This document shows, piece by piece, positions 26,590 to 36,116 of a stretch of DNA of 64,000 nt (positions within the stretch are counted from its first letter, which is position 1; each line of letters opens with the position of its first letter). Both the position numbers and the translations under genes were made by a program. Under the pieces are notes generated by a model. The model searched no databases and was not told the origin of the DNA. It saw nothing but the letters and a program-made list of their open reading frames with translations. The DNA is from Microbacterium testaceum StLB037 (GTDB lineage: Bacteria; Actinomycetota; Actinomycetes; Actinomycetales; Microbacteriaceae). The stretch lies in contig NZ_VTQH01000003.1 of the NCBI RefSeq assembly GCF_008763945.1, positions 609,428 to 673,427 on the forward strand. The letters are read 5' to 3'.

Positions 26590-26723
26590 CCGCGCCGCAC
26601 CTTAGCCGAGGTCGTCACACGGAGCAATCTGCGCTTTTCGTGCCGATCACCTGGTTAGCCTCGTTCGAGGTGGTCAGCCACCGCTGGGTGCTGTGCCCGC
26701 GGGGCGCCACGAAGGGGGTCCCC

Positions 26724-27026
26724 ATGAAGGCAGTGCTCGACGGCGTCGTGATCGCCGAAGCCGACCGCGACGACCTGGCCTCGATCGAGGGGAACTGGTA
26801 CTTCCCGCCGCAGTCCGTCCGCGAGGGTGCTCTGCACGAGAGCCCTACGCCGTACACCTGCCCGTGGAAGGGTGCGGCCCAGTACTGGAACGTCTCGCTC
26901 GACGGTGCCGAGCTGGCCGACGGTGCGTGGTCGTACCCCGACCTGTACCCCGGTGCGGTGGAGCGGGTCGGCAAGGACTTCGCGGGCTACGTCGCCTTCG
27001 ACCGGAAGGTCGTGGTCTCCGACTGA
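26724..27026 (+). CDS. DUF427 domain protein
   Basis: 100 residues, the full length of a single DUF427 domain: N-terminal KAVLDGVVIAEA, then NWYFPPQSV, the conserved PYTCPWKGAAQYWNV, and YPDLYPGA followed by KDFAGYVAF. The function of this small beta-rich family is not established. The ATG has GGGGG upstream at fair spacing. It lies 14 bp before the ABC transporter ATPase gene in the same direction and is probably the first gene of that operon, an arrangement that might hint at a role linked to the transported solute. That link is inference only. Confidence 0.88.
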   Translation: MKAVLDGVVIAEADRDDLASIEGNWYFPPQSVREGALHESPTPYTCPWKGAAQYWNVSLDGAELADGAWSYPDLYPGAVERVGKDFAGYVAFDRKVVVSD

Positions 27027-27040
27027 GGTCGGGGGAGCAC

Positions 27041-27865
27041 ATGATCGAGTTCTCGGCCGTCTCCAAGGTCTTCCCCGACGGCACGCGCGCCGTCGACGAC
27101 TTCCACCTCGTCATCCCCTCCCGCAAGACGACCGTCTTCGTCGGATCGTCCGGTTGCGGCAAGACGACGCTGCTGCGCATGATCAACCGCATGGTCGAGC
27201 CCTCGTCGGGCACCATCCAGATCGACGGCGCCGACATCGGCGGCAAGCCCGCCGTGCAGTTGCGCCGCAGCATCGGCTACGTCATGCAGAACTCGGGTCT
27301 GCTGCCGCACTTCTCGGTGGCCGACAACATCGCGACGGTGCCGGTCCTGCAGGGGCAGAACCGCAAGACCGCGCGCACTCGCGCGCTCGAGCTCATGCGC
27401 ACCGTGGGTCTGGACGAGGCGATGGCCGACCGCTACCCCAGCCAGCTCTCCGGCGGTCAGCAGCAGCGTGTGGGCGTCGCCCGCGGTCTCGCCGCCGACC
27501 CCAACATCCTCCTGATGGACGAGCCCTTCGGCGCCGTCGACCCGATCGTGCGCGACGAGCTGCAGCAGGAGCTCCTGCGCCTGCAGAGCGAGATCGGCAA
27601 GACCATCGTCTTCGTCACGCACGACATCGACGAGGCGTTCCTGCTCGGAGACCAGGTCGTCATCCTCGAGAAGGGCGCGAAGATCGCCCAGGTAGGCACG
27701 CCCAGCGAGATCGTCGAGAACCCGGCGAGCGACTTCGTCGCGAGCTTCATCGGCGCGGTCAAGGGCAAGCGCGCGCTGCACCTGAAGCAGACGGCGACCG
27801 GCACGGTCGTGGTCGACGCCGAGGGACGCACGCAGGGCGCCCTCGTGGAGGACTCCCACCCGTGA
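27041..27865 (+). CDS. Osmoprotectant/choline ABC transporter ATP-binding protein (OpuCA/ProV type)
   Basis: 274 residues. Walker A GSSGCGKTT (35-43), Q-loop VMQNSGLLPH, signature LSGGQQQRVG, Walker B ILLMDEPFGAVD, and H-loop VFVTHDIDEAF. Subfamily features (MINRMVEPSSG, IGYVMQNSGLLPH) match glycine betaine/carnitine/choline importers. It is shorter than OpuCA or ProV: the CBS domain pair that senses ionic strength is missing. The start follows GGGGGAG. It overlaps the first permease by 4 bp (GTGA). Confidence 0.94.
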   Translation: MIEFSAVSKVFPDGTRAVDDFHLVIPSRKTTVFVGSSGCGKTTLLRMINRMVEPSSGTIQIDGADIGGKPAVQLRRSIGYVMQNSGLLPHFSVADNIATVPVLQGQNRKTARTRALELMRTVGLDEAMADRYPSQLSGGQQQRVGVARGLAADPNILLMDEPFGAVDPIVRDELQQELLRLQSEIGKTIVFVTHDIDEAFLLGDQVVILEKGAKIAQVGTPSEIVENPASDFVASFIGAVKGKRALHLKQTATGTVVVDAEGRTQGALVEDSHP

Positions 27866-28542
27866 ACTGGGTCGGTAACAACCTCGACCTGATCGGGCAG
27901 CTGACGCTGGTGCACCTGCGCCAGAGCATCATCGCGCTGATCGCGGGCTTCGTGCTGAGCGTCCCGCTCGGCTGGGTCGCGTGGCGCTATCGCCTGGTGC
28001 GCAGCGGCGTCATCACCATCACGGGCCTGCTCTACACGATCCCCTCCCTGGCGCTGCTGATCCTCGTGCCCGTCGTCACGGGCTGGTACAGCATCGTGAG
28101 TGAGACGAACCTCATCGTCGCCCTCGCCATCTACGCCGTCGCGATCCTCGTGCGAGCGGTCGCCGACGGTCTCGATTCGGTGGATGCCGGGGTGCGCCAG
28201 GCCTCCACGGCGATCGGCTACGGCTCGTTCCGTCGCTTCTGGGCGGTGGAGTTCCCGCTCGCAGGACCCGTGGTGCTCGCGGGGCTGCGTGTCGCCTCGG
28301 CCAGCACGATCGCTCTGGCCACGGTCGGCATCCTCGTCGGCATCCAGAACATCGGCTACCTGTTCACGAACGGCCTGCAGCGGCGCATCATCCCCGAGGT
28401 CTTCGCGGGGGTCGTCGCCGTCGTGGTGCTCGCGCTGGTCATCGATCTGCTGCTCGTGATCGCGGGCCGCCTGCTCATGCCGTGGACGCGTGCCACCCGC
28501 GCCGTCTCGCGTCAGGCCAACCGAACGCTGGTGAAGGCATGA
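27862..28542 (+). CDS. ABC transporter permease, OpuCB/ProW type
   Basis: 226 residues, about six membrane helices. The binding-protein-dependent transport domain includes VHLRQSIIALIAGFVLSVPLG, TIPSLALLILV, and the EAA-like loop RQASTAIGYGSFRRFWAVEFP that contacts the ATPase. It starts with a GTG overlapping the ATPase stop codon and overlaps the next permease by ATGA, so translation of all three is coupled. It forms the channel with the next gene product. Confidence 0.93.
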   Translation: MNWVGNNLDLIGQLTLVHLRQSIIALIAGFVLSVPLGWVAWRYRLVRSGVITITGLLYTIPSLALLILVPVVTGWYSIVSETNLIVALAIYAVAILVRAVADGLDSVDAGVRQASTAIGYGSFRRFWAVEFPLAGPVVLAGLRVASASTIALATVGILVGIQNIGYLFTNGLQRRIIPEVFAGVVAVVVLALVIDLLLVIAGRLLMPWTRATRAVSRQANRTLVKA

Positions 28543-29297
28543 ACCTCGTCGGCGACGCGATCGCCTGGATCTTCTCGGGCGACCCCGGCCAGTTCGACTC
28601 CATCCCGGTCGCGGTCGGCGTCCAGCTGCTCTACACCCTCATCGCTGTCCTCATCGCGGGAGCGATCGCGATCCCCCTCGGGTGGTACATCGGTCACACC
28701 GGCAAGGGGCGCGAGACGGCGGTGGCGATCTCGGGAGCCGCCCGCGCCATCCCATCGTTCGGTCTGCTGATCCTGCTGACCCTGCTCCTGGGCGTCCTGC
28801 ACAAGCCCGAGGCGGCGATCATCTCCTTCGTGGTGCTGGCCATCCCCTCGCTGTTGGCCGGCGCCTACACCGGGTTCGAGGCCATCGACCGTCGCGTGAT
28901 CGACGCCGGCCGATCGATGGGCATGACCGAGTCGCAGATTCTCTGGCGCATCGAGGTTCCGCTGGGCCTGCCGCTGCTCGTCGGCGGCATCCGCGCCGCC
29001 ACCCTGCAGGTGCTCGCCACGGTCACCATCGCGGCGTACATCGGCCTCGGCGGCCTCGGGCAGTACATCATCGCCGCGATTCCGCTGCGCCGCTTCGACA
29101 TCCTCATCGGCGGCGCGATCCTCGTCGCCGTGCTCGCACTCGTCATCGACGGGCTCTTCGCCCTGCTCCAGCACCTGGTCGTGCCCCGTGGCATCCGCGC
29201 CGCCGGTTCCGCCCAGCCGCAGCGGCGCTCGGCTCGCCAGCGTCGTGCCGAGGCCCTCGCCGTGGGAGCGCCGACCGCGCCCCCCGCGACCCCCTGA
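28539..29297 (+). CDS. ABC transporter permease, OpuCD/ProW type
   Basis: 252 residues, six membrane helices, homologous to the preceding permease. EAA-like loop: DAGRSMGMTESQILWRIEVP. Landmarks AIPSFGLLILLTLLLGV and ATLQVLATVTIAAYIGLGGLG match the second permease of OpuC-type importers. The C-terminal tail after about residue 220 is Ala/Arg-rich and hydrophilic. The ATG overlaps the previous stop (ATGA). The substrate-binding lipoprotein follows after 38 bp. Confidence 0.93.
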   Translation: MNLVGDAIAWIFSGDPGQFDSIPVAVGVQLLYTLIAVLIAGAIAIPLGWYIGHTGKGRETAVAISGAARAIPSFGLLILLTLLLGVLHKPEAAIISFVVLAIPSLLAGAYTGFEAIDRRVIDAGRSMGMTESQILWRIEVPLGLPLLVGGIRAATLQVLATVTIAAYIGLGGLGQYIIAAIPLRRFDILIGGAILVAVLALVIDGLFALLQHLVVPRGIRAAGSAQPQRRSARQRRAEALAVGAPTAPPATP

Positions 29298-29335
29298 CCC
29301 ACCCGATTCCCGAATCACCAGAAAAGAGAGCACCC

Positions 29336-30253
29336 ATGTTCACAGCACGAACCAAGAAGGGCCTCGGCCTGTTCGCCGGCCTCGCGGTCGCCTCGCTCGC
29401 CTTCGCCGGTTGCAGCGGCGGCTCCAGCGACCCGCTGAGCAACGGCGGCGGCGGTGCCAGCGCCGCGGGCGACACCATCGTGGTCGGCTCGCAGGCCTAC
29501 TACTCGAACGAGATCATCGCCGAGATCTACGCGCAGGCGCTCGAGGGCGCCGGCAAGACCGTCCAGCGTCAGTTCCAGATCGGTCAGCGCGACGCGTACA
29601 TCCCGCTGCTCGAGGACGGCACCGTCTCGGTGTTCCCCGAGTACACCGGCAACCTGCTGCAGTTCTTCGAGAAGGACACCACGGCGCGCACGTCGGACGA
29701 CGTGTACGCGGCTCTGCCCGCCGCCCTCCCCGAGGGCCTCGAGGTCCTCGACCAGTCGCAGGCCACCGACCAGGACTCGTACACCGTCACGAAGGCCTTC
29801 GCCGACGCCAACGGCCTCACCTCGATCGCCGACCTCGCGAAGGTCACCTCGGGACTGACCCTCGGTGGCAACGCCGAGCTCGCCGAGCGTCCCTACGGGC
29901 CCACCGGCCTCCAGTCGACCTATGGCGTGACCGTTCAGTTCTCGCCCACCGGCGAGACCACGGTCGACGACCTCGTCGCCGGCACGATCCAGGTCGCTAA
30001 CGTCTACACCGCCGACCCCCGCATCAAGACCGACAACCTGGTCACGCTGAGCGACCCCAAGGGCCTGTTCCTGGCGTCGAACGTCGTGCCGGTGGTCAAC
30101 TCGAAGATCGCGTCCGAGGTCTCGGACACGCTCAACAAGGTCAGCGCCGCCCTCACCGAGGACGCGCTGGTTGCGATGAACGTCGAGTCGACGGTCGACC
30201 AGAAGTCGTCCGCCGACATCGCCAAGGAATGGCTGTCGGCCAACGGCTTCTAA
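29336..30253 (+). CDS. Glycine betaine/choline-type substrate-binding lipoprotein (OpuAC family)
   Basis: 305 residues. The signal peptide ends in LAFAGC (Cys26 lipidated), then a Gly/Ser linker, then the QAT/OpuAC fold: TIVVGSQAYYSNEIIAEIYAQ, VSVFPEYTGNLLQFF, and ANVYTADPRI. It captures the solute outside the cell and delivers it to the two permeases. Choline, betaine, carnitine or a related compound is likely; the exact ligand is not set by visible residues. A Shine-Dalgarno (AAAGAGAG) precedes the ATG. A GC-rich hairpin follows the stop codon. Confidence 0.93.
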   Translation: MFTARTKKGLGLFAGLAVASLAFAGCSGGSSDPLSNGGGGASAAGDTIVVGSQAYYSNEIIAEIYAQALEGAGKTVQRQFQIGQRDAYIPLLEDGTVSVFPEYTGNLLQFFEKDTTARTSDDVYAALPAALPEGLEVLDQSQATDQDSYTVTKAFADANGLTSIADLAKVTSGLTLGGNAELAERPYGPTGLQSTYGVTVQFSPTGETTVDDLVAGTIQVANVYTADPRIKTDNLVTLSDPKGLFLASNVVPVVNSKIASEVSDTLNKVSAALTEDALVAMNVESTVDQKSSADIAKEWLSANGF

Positions 30254-30266
30254 GTCGTCGCCTCAC

Positions 30267-30298
30267 GCGGGGTCGTCCGGTTCGCCGGGCGGCCCCGC
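30267..30298 (+). terminator. Terminator of the osmoprotectant importer operon
   Basis: GCGGGGTCGTCCG (30267-30279) pairs with CGGGCGGCCCCGC (30286-30298), allowing G-U pairs, with a 6-nt loop, 14 bp after the stop codon. No T run follows, as is usual in high-GC actinobacteria. Confidence 0.65.
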
Positions 30299-30314
30299 CG
30301 TCGTCTCCGCCCGC

Positions 30315-30368
30315 GAGACGGCGTGTCGATGTCGGGCCGCGCCGGTGTCGTCAGCGACACGCTGTCTC
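30315..30368. repeat. Long inverted repeat upstream of the ABC-F gene
   Basis: GAGACGGCGTGTCG (30315-30328) and CGACACGCTGTCTC (30355-30368) match at 13 of 14 positions around a 26-nt loop. It lies about 100 bp before the ABC-F start and after the operon terminator. It may be a REP-like element or a regulatory stem-loop. Confidence 0.6.
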
Positions 30369-30469
30369 GGCGCGGAGGGCTCCTGTCCCGTCGGTCGAAG
30401 ACCTCGATTCGGGATGCCGGCACCCCGGCGCGCTCGCACACCCCGGGCACCGCGTAGCCTGGGACGGAT

Positions 30470-32263
<1,794 letters not shown>

Positions 32264-32276
32264 ATCCCGCCCGCGA

Positions 32277-32310
32277 CGAACGGCCCGCCCCACAAGGGAC
32301 GGGCCGTTCG
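32277..32310. terminator. Bidirectional terminator
   Basis: Perfect 11-bp arms CGAACGGCCCG (32277-32287) and CGGGCCGTTCG (32300-32310) with an inner CCC/GGG extension. It lies between the convergent ABC-F and PHP genes and serves both. Confidence 0.8.
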
Positions 32311-32320
32311 CGCGATCGGG

Positions 32321-33991
32321 TCAGCGCACCGACACGAAGATCGGGTTCGTGTAGAGCCAGGTGTCGAGCCACGGGTTGCCCTGGCCCGCCGCGTGCGGCT
32401 GCGGTGCCCGGGGGTCGACCTCGGCGCCGCGAGGGCCGGTGCCGTTGACCTTGCCGTCCGACCCACGCACGCGCACGTAGCCGTCGACGTCGGCGGTGCC
32501 CACCGGGATGACGATGCGGAACGCCGAGCCGCTGCGATCGCTGACGTCGCGCAGCTCGACGACGCGCGTGCGCGGAGCCGTCATCGTGTCGCGGTCGCTC
32601 ACCGGGCCGGTGATCTCGCCGCGGATGACGTCGAGGTGGGCCAGACGGGGCAGGATGCCGGCGGAGTTGCGCTGCGCGGTCGGTTCGACGTCGATCACGA
32701 TCTCGAGCTTCGTCCCCGCGGGAACGCGAAGCGTCCCGCCGAGCGTGGCGGCGTTGGCGGTGTCGTCGACGGCGCGGAGGGTGACCGCGAGCCCGGCGAC
32801 GAGGTGCCCGTGGTCGACCCACATGCGTCCCGCGCGGACCGCGTCGAGGACGGCGGTGTGCGAGCGGTCGACGGCTCCGACATGGGTGCGGCTGAACTCG
32901 CCCGGCCAGAGGTCGCTGCCGCCCTGCGGCGACGCCGTCGAGACCGGGTCGGGGCGGCGCCCGGCGCGGTTGAAGTTCGCCAGGGTCGCGCCGTTGTCCC
33001 AGCCGGACCCGGTGGGGAAGTCGCCCACGCGCGTGTTGTCGAAGTTCTTCAGGTGCAGGTCGCTGTTCGTCGTGATCCACCAGCGACGGCCCTCGCTCAG
33101 CAGGGCGTCCCACATGCCGCCGACGACGGCGGTCATCCAGTCGAAGCCGCCGTGCGCGCGGTACGCCTCGGCGGGGAACCCGGGGAAGGAGTAGTCGCTG
33201 CGGGAGTTCTCGTACTCTCCGCGCTGCGAGCGGTCGGTGGTGTTGGCCGCCAGGCCCGAGGCCTGAGCGCCGGGCGCCCCCTCGAAACCGACGAAGACGT
33301 CGGGGTCGGCGTCCTGCCACGCGCGCAGTTCGCCGGGGGAGTCGATGCCGAGGCGACTCGGGTGGTTGGCGAGCACCAGCACGTCGTCGATCACGCCCGC
33401 CCTGCGCTGCGCGCCGAGCCACGAGATGCCGTCGACCGCGTGCTGCAGCCAGTCGGAAGCGTCGCTGGTGTTCGGCCGTGGCTTCTCCCATTTGTTCAGC
33501 TTGCCGTCGTAGTCGAGCTCGAAACGGCGCAGCACCTCGGTCACCCGCGGGCCGGGTGCCACGAGCACGGTGCCGTGCTCGGCGGCCGGGATGTACCACT
33601 CGAGCCCCTGGAACACGAGCAGGTCGGGGCGGGCCGTGCGCGCCGCCTCGATCTCGCGCGCCGCGTTGAAGACGCCGCCGACGTTCGCGTGACCGACGTT
33701 GCTGTGTTCGGTGAAGGCGATGGCATCCACTCCGAAGCGCTGCGCCTGGTCGAGGATCGTCGTCATCGCGTACTTCGCGTCGTGCGAGTACACCGAGTGC
33801 ACGTGGTGGTCGAAGACGAGCCAGCGCAGGGCCGTCGGATCGGTGACGGCAGCGGCGGCGGTCGTCGCGGCGGTCGCGCTCGAGGCGGCGGCGGGCCCGA
33901 AGGACGAAGCCGCGGAGGCGGTCGTGACGGCGGCGGCCGCCGCGGCGAGGAACGTGCGGCGCGAGAAGCCGGAGGAGGAGGGAGAGGGCAT
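32321..33991 (-). CDS. Tat-exported PHP-domain metallohydrolase
   Basis: 556 residues. The N-terminus has a twin-arginine signal (SRRTFLAAAA, residues 10-19) followed by an Ala-rich hydrophobic stretch, predicting folded export. The PHP domain begins near residue 58 with DHHVHSVYSHD, and continues with AIAFTEHSN, VFQGLEWYIP, VLANHPSR and TNSDLH, which supply the His/Asp/Glu metal ligands. PHP enzymes cleave phosphoesters; the substrate here is unknown, though secretion suggests phosphate scavenging or extracellular signalling. A C-terminal beta-rich region (about 400-556) has no clear assignment. Confidence 0.85.
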   Translation of the reverse strand: MPSPSSSGFSRRTFLAAAAAAVTTASAASSFGPAAASSATAATTAAAAVTDPTALRWLVFDHHVHSVYSHDAKYAMTTILDQAQRFGVDAIAFTEHSNVGHANVGGVFNAAREIEAARTARPDLLVFQGLEWYIPAAEHGTVLVAPGPRVTEVLRRFELDYDGKLNKWEKPRPNTSDASDWLQHAVDGISWLGAQRRAGVIDDVLVLANHPSRLGIDSPGELRAWQDADPDVFVGFEGAPGAQASGLAANTTDRSQRGEYENSRSDYSFPGFPAEAYRAHGGFDWMTAVVGGMWDALLSEGRRWWITTNSDLHLKNFDNTRVGDFPTGSGWDNGATLANFNRAGRRPDPVSTASPQGGSDLWPGEFSRTHVGAVDRSHTAVLDAVRAGRMWVDHGHLVAGLAVTLRAVDDTANAATLGGTLRVPAGTKLEIVIDVEPTAQRNSAGILPRLAHLDVIRGEITGPVSDRDTMTAPRTRVVELRDVSDRSGSAFRIVIPVGTADVDGYVRVRGSDGKVNGTGPRGAEVDPRAPQPHAAGQGNPWLDTWLYTNPIFVSVR

Positions 33992-34145
33992 CGCAGACTT
34001 TCGTGAGAGGGGTCGCCGGGAACGTAGGGTCCGCGGATGAATGGCGGGTGGCCGAGGGGTGATGTTGACGTCACCATCCGTTCACCGCGCAGACCCGACG
34101 GTGGGGCACAGTCCGTTCGTCCTCACCACCCGATCGAGAGCTGCC

Positions 34146-34889
34146 ATGTCGTCGACGCCCGTGCCCACCCGCTTGATCCCCCTCGCCGCCGCGATCCTCG
34201 TCGCGGGCCTCGTTCCGTTCGGCGCCTCGGCCGCGTCCGCGGCGAGTCCGCTCGTCGTGAGGGATGCCGGCGGCGCGGCCGTGTACTCCGGTGACGCCGC
34301 CGCATACCCGTCGTTCTCCACCGCGACCTTCGCCGACGGGTGCCCCGCGGGGACGCGGGACGGCGCGCGCCTGACGGTGACGACCGGCGGGAGTACCGTC
34401 GTGGTGTCGGCGACCGTCCCCGTCGGCGGGGGAGCGGCGGTGAGCGTCCCCATGGGGTCGTCGTTCGCCGCGGTCGTCCCCTCCGGCGCCACCGCGGCCA
34501 CGCTGACGCTCGAGTGCCTCGCGCTCTCGGCGGGCGTCCCCTCCGCGATCGCGCCGGCGGCCACCCTGGCCGTGACCCTCGACGCCTCGGGATGGTCGGT
34601 TCCGGGCCGGCCGAGCCCCTCGCCGACGACCGCCCCGACGACCACCGCTCCGACGACCTCGGCGCCGTCGCCGAGCGCCTCGGTCTCGATCGACCCGGGA
34701 ACCTCGGCGTCGGCGGCCCCGAGCGTCTCGGCCTCGAGCACCCCGGCCCCCGGCGCGGCGAGCGCGTCGAACCTGGCGATCACGGGGGCGCAGGTGGCGG
34801 GGGTCGCCGGGATCGGTGCCGTGCTGGCCGTGGCCGCCGGACTCGTGCTGCGCGCCCGTGCGCGCCGCCGCGCCGCCGCTCAGGACTGA
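34146..34889 (+). CDS. Secreted wall-anchored protein with LAITG sorting signal
   Basis: 247 residues from the ATG at 34146 (GAGAG upstream); an upstream ATG at 34041 is less likely. A signal peptide ends near ASAASAA (about residue 40). The mature part is a beta-rich domain of some 110 residues with two Cys, then a Ser/Thr/Pro stalk (about 155-205). The C-terminus has NLAITG (209-214), a hydrophobic helix and an Arg-rich tail. LAXTG is the recognition motif of class E sortases in high-GC actinobacteria, so the protein is probably linked to peptidoglycan. Its function is unknown. No sortase gene is in the window. Confidence 0.8.
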   Translation: MSSTPVPTRLIPLAAAILVAGLVPFGASAASAASPLVVRDAGGAAVYSGDAAAYPSFSTATFADGCPAGTRDGARLTVTTGGSTVVVSATVPVGGGAAVSVPMGSSFAAVVPSGATAATLTLECLALSAGVPSAIAPAATLAVTLDASGWSVPGRPSPSPTTAPTTTAPTTSAPSPSASVSIDPGTSASAAPSVSASSTPAPGAASASNLAITGAQVAGVAGIGAVLAVAAGLVLRARARRRAAAQD

Positions 34890-34904
34890 TCGCGTGCGCC
34901 GACG

Positions 34905-34932
34905 CGGGGTCGCCGCGCGCGAGGCGGCCCCG
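34905..34932. terminator. Hairpin between convergent genes
   Basis: CGGGGTCGCC (34905-34914) pairs with GGCGGCCCCG (34923-34932), one G-U, 8-nt loop, between the LAITG gene and the convergent membrane protein gene. Confidence 0.6.
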
Positions 34933-34938
34933 GCGGGG

Positions 34939-35451
34939 TCAGTGGACGGCGTACTCCAGGGCGATGATGAAGATGCCCAGGCACGCGGTGGCGAAGGCGC
35001 CGAGCAGGCGGACGACGATCCGAGCCTTGCGCCGGGCGTACGCGCCGTACCCGAGGAGGGCGAGCACCGCGAAGGTCGCCCACATGCACGCCTCGTAGGC
35101 GTCGCTCACCGACACGCCGGTGACTCCGGCCCACACCAGCACGAGGATCGACGGGACCGAGGCGTAGAGCATGCCCGCACCGTGCCGCATCCCCTCACGG
35201 GTGGCGTGCCGCAGGCCGTGGGTGGCGTGCTCGGTGAGGGTGTGGGCGAAGACGTGCGCGATGAAGAACACCACCAGTGACAGCGACGAACTCGCCAGCA
35301 CCTCCCACGCGTCTTCGGTGTGGTCGTCGGCGATCGAGACGAACGCGGCGAACACGATGAGGCCGTAGATCGCTGCGGGGGAGCGGAAGCGCACGCCGAA
35401 CCAGGCCCGTACGCGGGCCCAGCGCGACAGCGGCGCCACCGGCGCGCTCAC
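34939..35451 (-). CDS. Membrane protein of unknown function, coupled to MarR
   Basis: 170 residues with about four membrane helices (AIYGLIVFAAFVSI, LASSSLSLVVFFIAHVFAH, GMLYASVPSILVLVWAGVTG, GAFATACLGIFIIALEYAV). A His-rich stretch HVFAHTLTEHATHGLRHATREG follows the second helix and could bind metal, but no known motif is complete. The family is not recognised beyond resemblance to uncharacterised actinobacterial membrane proteins. The GTG start overlaps the stop of the upstream MarR gene (GTGA), so it is translated with that regulator and is probably under its control. Confidence 0.8.
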   Translation of the reverse strand: MSAPVAPLSRWARVRAWFGVRFRSPAAIYGLIVFAAFVSIADDHTEDAWEVLASSSLSLVVFFIAHVFAHTLTEHATHGLRHATREGMRHGAGMLYASVPSILVLVWAGVTGVSVSDAYEACMWATFAVLALLGYGAYARRKARIVVRLLGAFATACLGIFIIALEYAVH

Positions 35452-35945
35452 GCGTCGAACCCCAGGCTGAGCTTGCGCAGCAGCATGGCGAGACGGTCGC
35501 GGTCGCCGCGCGAGAGTTCGTCGAGCAGCAGGGCCTCGGCGTCGACGAGGCGCGTGATCGCGGCATCCACTCGTACTCGTCCGTCCTCGGTCAGGGTCAC
35601 CAGGATGCTGCGCCCATCGCCCGGATCCGCTTCGCGGCGCACGAATCGACGGGCGACGAGCCGATCGATGCGGTTGGTCATGGTGCCGCTCGAGACCAGG
35701 GTCTGCTGCAGCAGCTGCTTGGGGCTCAGCTGGTACGGCTCGCCCGCGCGGCGCAGGGCCGAGAGCACGTCCCACTCCCACGACTCGATGTCGCTGCGGC
35801 GGAACGCCTCTTTGCGCGCGATGTCGAGGTGACGCGAGAGGCGGGCGACACGCGAGAGCACCTCGAGGGGGGAGAAATCGAGGTCGGGGCGCTGTCGCAT
35901 CCACGCATCGACGATGCGGTCGACTTCGTCGCTGTCCCGGGTCAC
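35448..35945 (-). CDS. MarR-family transcriptional regulator
   Basis: 165 residues from the GTG at 35945, chosen because CATAAT lies 6 nt upstream (leaderless type) and the protein then matches family length. Winged-helix region: LSPKQLLQQTLVSSGTMTNRIDRL, wing with DPGDGRSILVTLT, then the dimerisation helix. Its layout resembles the MarR protein at 3436 (both begin with a DRIVDAWxxxRPDLD- or DDIVEEWAAERPDVD-like helix), so the two are paralogues. It is co-translated with a small membrane protein. No convincing palindrome was found in its promoter. Confidence 0.9.
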   Translation of the reverse strand: MTRDSDEVDRIVDAWMRQRPDLDFSPLEVLSRVARLSRHLDIARKEAFRRSDIESWEWDVLSALRRAGEPYQLSPKQLLQQTLVSSGTMTNRIDRLVARRFVRREADPGDGRSILVTLTEDGRVRVDAAITRLVDAEALLLDELSRGDRDRLAMLLRKLSLGFDA

Positions 35946-36043
35946 GGTCTCATTATGTCGAGTGTCCGCGCCCACGTCGTGCGACCCGGGCGGAACGCGC
36001 GGCGTCCGCGTCTGGCAGACTTGACCGGTGCCCCCGGGCACGG

Positions 36044-36115
36044 TCCGCCGTGGTGTAACGGCAGCACGACAGCCTTTGGAGCTGTTAGGTCTAGGTTCGA
36101 ATCCTGGCGGCGGAG
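36044..36115 (+). tRNA. tRNA-Gln (anticodon TTG)
   Basis: The acceptor stem TCCGCCG (36044-36050) pairs with CGGCGGA (36108-36114), discriminator G at 36115. The anticodon loop is CTTTGGA (36074-36080) with anticodon TTG (36076-36078) on an ACAGC/GCTGT stem. The T-loop GGTTCGAATCC is canonical. CCA is not encoded. The 3' end is one nucleotide before the glmU start codon. Confidence 0.95.
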
Positions 36116-36116
36116 C

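Noticed and set aside
26640..26675. TTAGCCT-containing stretch before the DUF427 gene as a DtxR/IdeR iron box
   Set aside because: Too few matches to the 19-bp box and the operon has no iron genes. Only a short CCTCG/CGAGG dyad is seen.
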